DNA from: Phoronis australis
Taxonomy: Eukaryota; Phoronida; Phoronidae
Reading direction: 5' to 3'
Assembly: GCA_002633005.1 (NCBI GenBank)
Contig: NMRA01000678.1
Span: forward strand, 146,142 to 210,141
DNA: 64,000 nucleotides
The notes below the pieces were generated by a model, which worked only from the letters and a program-made list of their open reading frames with translations, did not search any database and had not been told where the DNA came from. Position numbers and translations under genes: made by a program. Shown here piece after piece: positions 24,437 through 35,602 of this stretch. Every line of letters starts with the position of its first letter. Position 1 is the first letter of the stretch.

Positions 24437-27184
24437 CATGTATGATTTTTTCAAAGGCTTCTAACATAGTTATGAATGCCCGAAATTTTTCAAACGATAT
24501 TGTCTGTTGATAGCTACGATGCAAACTTCGAACATGTAAAAACTTTATTGCTATGCCTTTCGCAGGAAAAATCAAAAAATAAAATTTCACTAGGGGTAAG
24601 TCCGCATATCGCGTCACAAATTAGTTAGTTTTTGCCGTACCCGTTGAATATAAGAGAATGTGCTGAGGCCTACAACACGTTCACCTCGTGTTGAAGTAGC
24701 CATCCAACTGCCTACTGTGAGTACTACCCAAAGCTTCAAGCGACACTCGTCACACTAAAGACTCTTAACCTTTGACAACTTGAGGTCTAGTATTTAGTAT
24801 TTAGTATTTTATATCTGTTTGACGTTCGTCTCGAACTGAACAGGTGACTGAGCACAATCTTTGGTGATAACCTATATCGCTAATATCTTTCTGTTGACCC
24901 AGAATAGAGCTCGTCTCAAAAAAAATCTTCGCCATAAAGCAACAAAGCACAACGTGATGAAATAATCTAAACCTATTGCAAGCTTATAAAAATTGTTACT
25001 ATACGTAATCGATATCTTGAATAGCACTGAGAGAAAGTTGAATTATTGAATTTAAAAGTTTGCTTAATGCGAGAACTTTGATAACTGATGTGACGTAACT
25101 TCTGAAACATTTTTTTATCTCATAGTAGAAATTTAGATTGTTGCGTGACATCCGCCGGACATGGGTTAGCGATGGCATCACATATTGAAACGCCTACGCC
25201 TTATCAACCGATATTATTTAAAGTCAAAACGTGCCTCGTGTCATACAGAGGACCAATTTCGATGAATGCTTCGTTTAGAAACCCAATCCAAGGTCAAATT
25301 TAAGACATTAGATTAAGAACCTCAACTGGCAAAACAGCGACCCCTTCTGCCTACTCAGCGAGCCCTGTGCAATGTTCCACGATTTCTGAATTCCGGGTTT
25401 CTAAACAAGTTGATCCAACTCATAGTTGGTAATTCAAGAATGGCTTGATGACATCAGCGCTCAAGGAAATTACGCATTTGATTTCGTACGTTTTTGGTCT
25501 GTAATGAAGTCATTAATGGAATAGAATTAGAGCCCGGACGACATGTGTGTGTACTGGGCAGGGAAGCAGCTTTGTGAAGCGGAGTCAACAAAGTATCCAA
25601 CTTCTGAGGCCAGGGTGGATACTTTTAGTGTTCGAAGCTAACCAACTTAGATATTTTAATATTAAAATACCGGCAGGGATTAGGGGCAAAGCTTCGCTGT
25701 CAGAGGGCTCTTGGTGAAAAAATCGATGCTACTAGGAATGAAGCACTGAGTTCAAGGATCGGCGCCTCATGCGTGTCTGAAATAATTGTGACGGAGAAAG
25801 GCGTGAAAATTGGGGCGGTAGGGGGTCAGCTCAAATTACCAGGGCCCCAGGCTACTTCTACATTCGACGCTAATTGTATACTTTAACTCAGTGCAATAAA
25901 AATCCCACAGCAACAGAGAAATTCCTCCCTATGGGTGTGTGTTGTTTACTTGACGTCCCCCCCCCCCNATAACTTTAAAGTCTGATCGCTTGCGTATTCC
26001 CCGATGTAGTGGCATATTACAATCCTGCTCTCACATTCTGCAGTTTAACAGTAAAACTAACTTGAGAAACGGTAAATACAAAACTTCGAATAAGGATACT
26101 GCGCACGTAAGTAGTTTATAGTTTTAGTAGGCTAGTGGAGGCGTGATTTCTAGAAGCACCGTACAGTGCGTGACTGCTGACTAAAATGCTACCCAGAGAC
26201 AGATCGCGTAGCCCTAGTACCAATTCTTGACTTGTTAAATATTTCTATAAGATTTGAGATTACGATTTCCAACTCGGTCGTTTTTGTTATGTCAAAGAGT
26301 AACAATTCAGGCTACATACTTCATTGTGACGCATGCGTATAGCACTGCAGAATATTTTCGTCTGCTGTCCTTAGATGTCAGATAAGGTGCAGACGTGCTT
26401 TATATCTCATACCTTCTAACCGAGATAAGGATTTTTATCAAACGTATCCGTAGGGCTCAACTATTTTTTTTTTTTTGAAACATGAACTCTGCGTTATTAC
26501 TCAAATACGTTATCGTGTCAGTGCGTACGTACACACATGTTACAAAGATTCTAAACACCCTCTTGATAAAATGTCTGTTAAATGAAAACCCCATTGATAT
26601 TTTTATAAGAAATGTTAATGCCATACGTTTTAAGCACAATGATATAATAAGCTTGATGACCTTGGTAACGTCTTGAATAAAATCAAACCAACCTAAGAAG
26701 CCTCACAGTAAACATGCTATACAGTCCAAACACATTTGATTCATACCACTTACCATCATTGAAGTGGTCTCAACTTTTTTCAGGGATAATTCTGGGTTTG
26801 GGAAGAAGAAGCAGTTTGTACCTCGCCTTAATATGTCTGTCTCAAAAATATTCGAAAGTTCCTTTTAAAGAGGTACAGGGAATGCTTTCCTACGAAACTG
26901 CTTATTTTAAACAGAGTACCAAACAAAACAAGAACAAAAGAACATCCAATTGTCCCAATGATAATTATAAATCTGAACAGCATTAGTTATTACACTTATA
27001 CATTATTGAATTACAGACTAACATTAACAATAATATCGACATCAACAGGTCAATTCTACGGGTGGTCTCAGTAAATTTCAAGTGTACACAAGCACTCGCA
27101 CTGTTTGGTATGATTGCACTCCAGCACTCATACGTGTACATTGTGTAAATTAATATACATCATGACAACTTCACTGCAGAGAAT
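24437..27184. other. Intergenic, no gene recognised
   Basis: AT-rich with only short random frames. A TAGTATT micro-repeat occurs near 24790 and a run of C ends at a single n (25968). Confidence 0.45.
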
Positions 27185-27254
27185 GACACACACACACACA
27201 CACACGCGCGCGTGCGCACACGCTCACGCTCACGCTCACGCACGCGCACACATA
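27185..27254. repeat. CA/CG and CGCTCA microsatellite
   Basis: A run of CA units passes into CGCG and CGTGCG, then into about four CGCTCA-type units and CGCGCACACA. The alternating purine-pyrimidine pattern over about 70 bases can adopt Z-DNA. Confidence 0.85.
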
Positions 27255-27730
27255 CGTATCGAATAGCAAAATGCTTAATACTTCCGGTCTGTTTACATAA
27301 TCCGATTCACAGTTTTATTACACACTATGGGAGCAATAATTGTGACAGTAAAAAAAACTTACAAGGTGATCACTCTGATCCAAGTCAAACTAAGTCATCA
27401 ACTGAACACTTAAGTTGTTTACAGTGGGCAAAAATGCAAACTTAATAACAAGTCCATTTTCTTCCATAAATATCAGTGCCAACTTGTTCCTTAGCAAAAT
27501 TAGCATTGACTTCTAATACGTGACAATATTCGATCAATATGCCACGTCTCAGGATTCACCTCGCAGTTGGCTTACATTTGTTACCGCATTCAAAGACTGA
27601 AAGTGACAATAGTTGTTTTGCATGGAAAATACCCGTATTGAGCCCACACCAGATGGAGTCATTGTTTAGAAGTACCACCAGTTCAGGTAACTGCCTACGT
27701 GGCCATGAAAGAAAGGCCTGTTTTGTTTCA

Positions 27731-27845
27731 CAATTACCGAGTCCTTTGAATCACCTACCGGTAAATAAACTTCAATACAGTGGCGCATTGCCTGACACAA
27801 AACTTGAACTTTATTCACGGGTTGGCGATTCAGAGGACTTGATTG
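27731..27845. repeat. Imperfect inverted repeat, arms about 42 bp
   Basis: 27731-27773 and 27806-27845 pair at roughly three of four positions around a 32-base loop. Shared words are GAGTCCTTTGAATCACC on the left and GTCCTCTGAATCGCC in the complement of the right arm. It makes coding-like frames on both strands, which look like artefacts of the repeat. Confidence 0.5.
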
Positions 27846-28180
27846 TCCCGGCATTACACGAAACTCAAAACAACCAATGCCAAGACGCAGTGAACGCTCT
27901 CAGAGTGACTACTAAAAGTGTGTTGACCAAAGTCACATCGTTAACAAAAGCTACGTGATAATAAAAATAAAATACATTATACTTGACGATGAATTTATCA
28001 AGAAACAAAATTTAGATAAGTGGATTTAATGCGCCTGATGGATGGCGTTATCAAAGAATTCTTCACGACTCTTTAGCAGAACAGCCCTGCGATTGTAAAA
28101 CAATAAAATGCCAAGATTTTAATCTCGACTAATGACAGCATGGCAAGATAATATATCGCATAATACTAAACCCTCGTGAG

Positions 28181-28259
28181 AGACCGCCCCGAGATGGATG
28201 CTGGAGCAACTCGGGGCGGTCTGGGATCAAGCGGAAAAACCACAGGGTAAATCTGTGGT
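28181..28259. repeat. Two consecutive hairpins, first with perfect 13-bp GC-rich stem
   Basis: AGACCGCCCCGAG (28181-28193) pairs perfectly with 28210-28222 across a 16-base loop. It is followed by ACCACAG/CTGTGGT (28239-28245 with 28253-28259). The GC-rich stem is unusual in this AT-rich context. Its function is unknown. Confidence 0.55.
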
Positions 28260-29886
28260 CGACGAATCTATTCGGTCGATTACATTTTATTGCCCGTGAA
28301 GCCGCTAAGGGCTGCCTGAAGAAATATGACTCGCGCGTTTGTATTTTCGCCTTTTTCAATAACATGTAAAAGATTCATCAACAAATTCCTCGTAAAATTC
28401 TGAAAACAAGCGTTTTTCTCCCACGAAAATCGATGAAGTNATTCAAAATATTCAAAACCAGGAGAATTGTTCCACATTTGAGCTTAACCTGCAACAGCTG
28501 TAAACAGCTCTTAGTCTATCTAGCACAGAACAACGATCCAGATGTCTGACCAGTACTGAGAAAACGGTGGTGTGAAATAGCCGTATGATATCAACAATGT
28601 TCCCAAAATTTTCTCGGCCCATTTGTGGAGTTTGTGCAAAGGCTGATATTGATTTCTTCTATTCACAGCGGTGCTACAAATCTGAAGTATTCAGACAAAA
28701 TGACGCGGATGCGTAATTCCCCGAAATGACAACTGTGCGGAAGCCGATTTCATCACTACAGCAGTCTTTAAAAACAAAATGTCTGAAAAGGTAGAAAACA
28801 AGACAAAAGTCCATTAAAAAGGCAAGGAATTCCGGCGGATGCACAATCCATGGCTCTGAACGTACCCCGTTTATTCTTTTTTAATAAATGGTCCACATTT
28901 TCAAAAATTCGAGCCACTTAATTTTTACGCTGGATGCGCGCATGTGTTGCAGCCCTTATGATTACAACCAGTCATTTTTGCAGTTGACAGAATTAGCCGT
29001 CATGGCGGAAAAGTTTGTCAATCTCTGATTACCTTCACGAAAAGAACCCTACGCTGACATACACACCGGTCGAGCTCGCATGGCAACTCGACCAGTTTGC
29101 GTACCTTGAGATCTGCAGCATTAATCAAAGACACCCGCCGTGCTGTTGTAGTTAATTACATCGCCTGAGACTGCTGTTATCGTTCTCCAGACGATCAGAC
29201 CCATCATAAACACACTGGGGGGATAAGGAGATTTTATAAATTTTCGATTCGAAAGTAATTAGCATATTTGAATAGTTCGAGTAACACGTGATCAGGTCTT
29301 CGAAGTTTGAAAAAAGGACAAAAATTTGACTTTTGCAACCTTACTTTAGAACAACGTTGTCATGATATAATTGATTCTGCTGGGTCTGTAGCGTAATTGG
29401 ACCAATTACCAAACCAGCAGGCACCAGATGGATTTGAGGTAAGGCGTCATCGCGGTTCCGAATTCTTGGCATGTTTGTCTTATATTTCACGTTTTAGCGG
29501 CTTTTGATGCATACCCTGAGTGAGATAGGGACCTTACACGCAACGACCCCAATTTAAGAACTTCCTCTCTAATTATTTTCAATAAGATCAGAGCCCATAG
29601 AAAATGTCATAACTAAAAGAGATCACAATAAAGAAAAAGTAATGGAAAAATATAACAAAATGTCACATTAAAATTTTGACTTTGAGACCTACTGAAATGG
29701 CATTTTACTGCTACAAATGTTCAAATAAACTATCAAATAACTATGGCAAAAAGTCGGTTCACTTGGGCTGAGCCTGACAAAGTTCTGTGGGAACCTGTCC
29801 ACTACATTTTGAAAACTACTGCATAATTGAAGACACACCTTGACATTGTCCGTAACCAGAAGGTCACTCTTGTCGGTGTGCATGTA

Positions 29887-29957
29887 CTAGCCTAGTATAG
29901 TCAGCCAGAGGGCGGTGAAGGCAATGATAACAGGGGAGACAAGTGTTGCAGGAGTAC
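29887..29957 (-). CDS. Possible terminal exon encoding a hydrophobic C-terminal tail
   Basis: On the minus strand, TTTTCAG/GTACTCC gives an acceptor, then TPATLVSPVIIAFTALWLTI plus two residues and TAG. A short hydrophobic tail ending directly at the stop is typical of GPI-anchor signals. No matching upstream exon was found between here and the tetraspanin, so this may be chance. Confidence 0.25.
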
Positions 29958-31992
29958 CTGAAAACGAGACAAGCTCTGAAATTCTCCAAGCCATTTGTTT
30001 TTAAGGTGGAAGTTCAACAGTTTACAACTCAAAAAGCATTAAAGATAGTAATTTGAAATTTGGTCCAGGAATAAATCTAATGGAGGGTGGACTGAATGCA
30101 AAGTTTCATTGTCATGCATAGAAGGTGTACAAATTATTAATATGTCTACAAACTGAGAAGTGACTCTTTGCGCACCTTCTGCAGATAGTGCTATAGGCCT
30201 ATGCACCACGCAGGCACAAGCAATGAGGTTTTAGCTTGAATATTGTCTGGGAATTGTAGTAAGATATTACGGTAATTTTCCACTTATTTCGTTTAAAAAT
30301 AATTGTCAAACTTATAACGCTACCATTGCATTTTTCAAAGTCCGGTCACCTTCATTGCTGTAAATGAGAGCTTTACATTCATTCTTTTATGACGTGTACA
30401 CAGCGCAAACAAAGCCAGTAATAAACTGTAATTCTTTTATCCATGCTTTTGCGAAAATTTTTGACAAAAATAAAATTTCTTTTGTACTCCGTATTGTGTG
30501 CTAGGAGAAGAATTACCGTAGTCAGCATTTTTAAAAGTAACGTATAATGCAACAACGCTTCAAATTGGGCTAATTTTCCGTAACGCAATATTATTCACAA
30601 AAGACAAACCACTTCGAAAAGTATTACCGTTAGAGTCTAGTCACAAGCCAGTCAAATTTCAATAACCGGTATGTCACTGAGGATGGCGGTAACCGGCCGT
30701 TGACATGCACAAGCTTACACCGACATTCCCACAATTCCGCGCTCATTTAATTTGCTAGTGTACATGTATGTTCTGCTTTTGCGACTTCTGGTAGAAAAAC
30801 CCAAATCTGCGAAACAAGACGTGTTTTTCTAATAAAACAAAACAAGACAGGCAATTAGCAAACTAAAGTACTAGAATTAACATTTTTCGATGTAGAAGTG
30901 AATGTTAACATACCAAAAAGAATAACAGAAAATACCAGGTTTTTGTGTTATGCGGAGCAATACACGCAGTCAGTCCGCAAAACAAAGCAGTGTCCCGTAT
31001 GATGTTCTACACTTGCTGTGCTTTCTGGAAACTATTCACAATGACATTTATTTTGCAACAACTGTTTTACTGAGAAATACCCTGGCTGATACATAACATG
31101 AGACCTTCTGCAGGTCTTTGGCCTTTCCCGTTCTTGCCTTCGCGTTCTGACAACATTCTCCCACTGATGTCTCGCACGCTTTTTCACCTTTTAGACTGTT
31201 TATCAGGACTTGGAATGACCGATGACAAAAAAATTCACCAAGTGATGTATCGTTCCACAAATAAATAAGCTTGTGTGATAGAAATAGTTTTGTGCTCTAA
31301 AATTTTGCATGGATACAGTAAAAATAATGATAAAGAGACGAAAAAAGGGGAAACTGGATATCAATAATAAAGTTTTTGCATGAAGACAGTCAAAATAATG
31401 ATAAAGAGACGAAAAAAGGGAAACTGGATATCAAATAAGTGGACATCGAAACCAAAAAAGAGGAATTCCTCTGAAAAGAAGAAAATGCTAAGTCCTGCTT
31501 TGTGTCCGATTTCTCCGTTGAACTTTGTGACTTTCCACTGGACAGCAGGTCACAGGAATTACTTAATGGTCTCAGCTGACAACTTGCTTCATAAAAAGTT
31601 ATCCAGTATTTCAAACTGCTACAAACGGATAACTCTGTATTGGTGTATGACTGAGAAACTTATTTGGGCTCCAGCTTAAATTTTGAGTATGTGACCACGG
31701 TGTGACTCCTATACACACATCACCAATATTGCACTTTTTAGTCACCTTTTAATTTTTTACCTATAGGTCTTCAAATGATCGCGAAGAAAATGACAAGTTT
31801 TTACAAATACAAAAAGCAATTTTCACGGCAATATCAAAAGCGGGTAGATCGCATGAAATGAGAGAAAACACATACATGTATTGGGACTGGGAACTCGTAC
31901 ATAAGAACTTCCAAAAAATGATAGAAAATTTCGCTTTATCCATAGCGTGACCGGACAGACAAGTTGGGACACTTTTTATAGACGATTGAAAG
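29958..31992. other. Intergenic, no firm gene
   Basis: AT-rich, with short frames on both strands and no splice-supported exon. The only repeat seen is the 72-bp tandem pair listed separately. Confidence 0.4.
31302..31437. repeat. Two tandem copies of a ~72-bp unit
   Basis: Both copies contain TTTTGCATG, AAAATAATGATAAAGAGACG and AAACTGGATATCAA. They differ by a few substitutions and short indels. Confidence 0.7.
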
Positions 31993-32254
31993 TGGGTGTC
32001 ACTCAAGGCATCTTTAAGCCAGTTTGCGGGGCTGTGGAACATTGAAAGATATGTAAATGTTGGATTTGTGAAAAAATACTGACGAAAAGCGCTACGGCAC
32101 TCATCGCAACCATAAGTTTGGTCACAATGTCCTGCGAATTGTGGGCGGAAGGCGCACAGACGGAACCAAAATGGCACAGGGTTAAAATCAAAAATACGAT
32201 GGAATCACAAACTATCGACAATTTATGCTACGGCACATATCTGAAATGAGTGAA

Positions 32255-32394
32255 CAGGGGCGGATCCAGGATTTTGAGTTAGGGGAGGCCAGGGCAGAGT
32301 ATTAGCCAGGATTTTGCCCCTCAGACATTCGCACCCCCGAACTGCCAAATGGAATCTGGGAGAATTTTTGGGGCCCCCTCTAAATCCGCCACTG
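32255..32394. mobile_element. Family G TIR element
   Basis: It starts CAGGGGCGGATCCAGGATTT and ends AAATCCGCCACTG, inverted relative to the copy at 24283. About 140 bp, no coding capacity. Confidence 0.65.
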
Positions 32395-32719
32395 ATGAAA
32401 ACTAGGTCAACTCGCGAAATGCCCACGATACGATAGCAGTTACGCACATCTAAAAGTACAGCGACGATCTGAACGGATGCACAGACACGCAAATGGACGC
32501 ATAAACGGAATGACACAACTCGCACCTTAGACAATGTTTAANGGGTGTCACTCGAGGCATCTTTAAGCCAGTTTGCGGGGCTGTGGAACATTCAAAGATA
32601 TGTAAATTTTGGATTTGTGAAAAAATACTGACGAAATGGCACAGGATTAAAATCAAAAATACGATGGTATCACTAACTATCGACAATTTATGCTACGGCA
32701 CATATATGAAATGAGTGAA

Positions 32720-32860
32720 CAGGGGCGGATCCAGGATTTTGAGTTAGGTGGGGCCATGGCAGAGTATTAGCCAGGATTTTGCCCCTCAGACATTCGCACC
32801 CCAGAACTGCCAAATGGAATCTGGGAGAATTTTTTGGGGCCCCTTCTAAATCCGCCACTG
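32720..32860. mobile_element. Family G TIR element (allelic or duplicated copy)
   Basis: Same ends and nearly the same interior as 32255-32394, inside the right half of the duplicated segment. Confidence 0.65.
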
Positions 32861-33063
32861 GTGAAAACCAGGTCAACTCGCGAAATGCCCACGATACGAT
32901 AGCAGTTGCGCACATCTAAAAGTACAGCGACGATCTGAACGGATGCACAGACACGCAAATGGACGCAGAAGCGGAATGACACAACTCGCACCTTAGACAA
33001 TGTTTAAGTGGAGTTGTCAAAACAAAAAAAATAGTTGGTTGTCAGCACTTTAGGACCACATTT

Positions 33064-33102
33064 TTGTAGTTAAATTGCTTTTCAAAAGCAATTTAACTAC
33101 AA
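33064..33102. repeat. Perfect 39-bp palindrome
   Basis: TTGTAGTTAAATTGCTTTT, a single C, then the exact complement (19 plus 1 plus 19). It could extrude as a cruciform or be a minimal fold-back element. No neighbouring gene explains it. Confidence 0.8.
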
Positions 33103-35602
33103 TTTCTAGTAGAAAATGTTGGCTCGAGTCGCACATCGGCTTTGAAGTGGTTGTTTTGGGGTGAAAAGTGTCAATTTTGTGTGATGATCGTTCTAGGCAA
33201 AACCAAATGAGACTAGTATACTGCTCAATTTATTGCAAAATGCCATAAAAATGCCCTGCCCTTGCTGTAACCACAAGAGCAGACTAAACAGATGTATTCC
33301 ACACAAGTTTGCGTTTTAGGTACATGCAGGATTAAATAAAACAACAAAACGATTCACTACATTATCGTTCTCATTCCCATGCCATATATGTACATATGGC
33401 AGGCCTCTAAACCAAGACAAGTGCTCCTGGTGTGGTTCACCACAGGGACACATTACAAGACGGCCGCAAAACTTTGTAAGCCATCACTGGCGCATTATCT
33501 TACTCCGATCTGGTCAGATTATCTCCTGATGTAACAAGACAAAAACACACACAACAATATCTCCTAATATGAGCCATCAAAAGTCAAACGACCATTTCTG
33601 CTTTTGATATCATCTCCAGCCTGCTTCTCTTACTCATTAATTGTCCCTTTGACGAACTATTTTTGAGAAGACTCACCAAATGGCATTGATTTCCATGACA
33701 TCTTTGGCAGTTCTACATGAGACGACTGGGGGACCAGACAGCCCTAGCCACCTGGTGGCCAAAAAGGACACCAGATGTCAAGAGTTATCTTTTGGATATG
33801 AAGGCGCGTTAAAAGCCTAAAACAATACTTAAAACACTACTAATTCTATTCTAGTAAGACATACAACGGAACTTCATAAAAACATCCAATAACTATACAA
33901 TAAAAAGTTGGCTCCAATACATGTATGTTAGTGCTTGAAACTCCAAGCAGTAAATGAACGGGATTTCCATTGATCAAGCGCAATTAAAGCAGCAACAAAC
34001 CCCCCCTTCCGTCACAAAAGTATAATTTAAACCTCTTTCAATTACGACATTGGTCTCCCATTGTTCCTGGCTGCCATTGCTGAGCTTCAAAAGAAATGCG
34101 AGTCATTTCATCACTTCTCATCTGAGCACTTAGCAAGCTGACACAAATTCAGTGGCAGCAAGTGGTGGAAATTGAAATTTGAGTTCTTTTGACGGAACTC
34201 GGGTTCATTGCTTTGCTATGATTGGCGTTTTGAACAACATTTAGCACTGATAACAACATCAAATAATAAAAAATCCAACAACTTTTGAACAAAAGATTCC
34301 CTTTAAGGTACATAACAATCAAAAGAAGGTACACGTGTATAACATCACTACAATGTAAATAAGAGATAAAGCCTCCATGCCAATTATAATTCCAAGCTAC
34401 TAAACTAAAGGTTGACATTTATCCAGGAATATCAAATTCAAACACCTATAATTATCTGTAGCCTGTACAATGCACCTGAAGGGAATCCAGTTATCACATG
34501 GAGAAATGTAGACTAAAATCGGAGAACAAATTAAGTCCTCCTTAAAGTTAATATCATACATAAGTCTTGTGACGGCACAGCAAAAATTAACCAGGGAAAT
34601 ATCTGCCCACAAGTAGGCGTATACTCACACGGGCAATAAACTTTGCCAAAATTCCCAAACGTTAATAGCAAAAACGAATCGGGATAATGTAGAGCGTTTA
34701 TGAAGTTTCTCCCATAACTCAACCATCCAGCATTGCTGACCAATTACTGCACTCTTGGCCATTTTACTTGAGTCTACACCGGCAAGGTAGCAGCTTTACA
34801 CACAAAACATTCCTCACCACTGGCAGAAATTTGCATGGTCTTGTGCGATACCATTTTATCCCAAGAAACACGTCTTTAGTTAAGAATGCACCACCAAAAT
34901 ATGTCTAACTGGTCAAGACAGTACTTCAATTAGCTCAAAACTGCAGGAAGCCACGTCAGGCAGTAACAACCGTGTTTACTGCAGAGCCATAGCTAAACAT
35001 CCGCATAATAGCCTAGATGAAATGTGACTAACTGGTCACGTTTATCAATCAAATGGACTATACAATGTACATGTATATCTCTCAGTATACTTAGTTTGCG
35101 GAAGTCTGAAACAACCGCAATCCCTGGTTATGACCCTTAAATAGCCAAGATCCACCCACTGAGAAGGAAGAACTGGAGACCAAAGCACATCTAACCACTG
35201 TTACCACAAACCCTTCAATAGCAGGACATTAAAGACTGCACATTTCTACACGACAGTATAACTAGGATTCCCTTCATAGTTAGCTAAAATAACACCTGTG
35301 ATTCTAAATAGGTTCACCAGGATGTCCGATATATGAGTAAATACATTGTAAAAATTACCAGAAAATGTTAGCTCAGTCTCAGTCATCATGGCTGAAGCCT
35401 TCATCAGTGCGATGTTCTGCCGCTAGGTGTCGCTGTGCAAAGCATGAAATGCATTTATTCATACACCTGCGTTCGCAATGCTTGAACACAATTTGGTGCT
35501 AATACTACTGACTACCAGTCTATGTTACAAAATGAGATGACTCAAGCATTTTGGTCACCACCTTTGTTCTGTTTATTGCACATTGTGGCATGTAGCCATT
35601 TT
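33103..35602. other. Downstream of the tetraspanin stop; probably 3' UTR plus intergenic
   Basis: No coding signal. On the minus strand it follows the tetraspanin stop, and AATAAA words (for example near 33230) could end a long 3' UTR, but nothing decides the end. Confidence 0.35.

Larger units (their letters stand above)
31993..33007. repeat. Near-identical tandem duplication split by a single n at 32542
   Basis: 31993-32541 and 32543-33007 are the same sequence with a few substitutions and one block of about 84 bp missing from the right copy (present around 32085-32170 in the left). Both start at GGGTGTCACTC and both run through CGCACCTTAGACAATGTTTA. As at 8122, the join is a lone n, so unmerged alleles are likely. 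Each copy contains one family G element. Confidence 0.8.

Noticed and set aside
27539-27958. 139-codon open frame on the plus strand
   Set aside because: It is built on an imperfect inverted repeat that makes similar peptides on both strands, and it shows no splice context or known motif.
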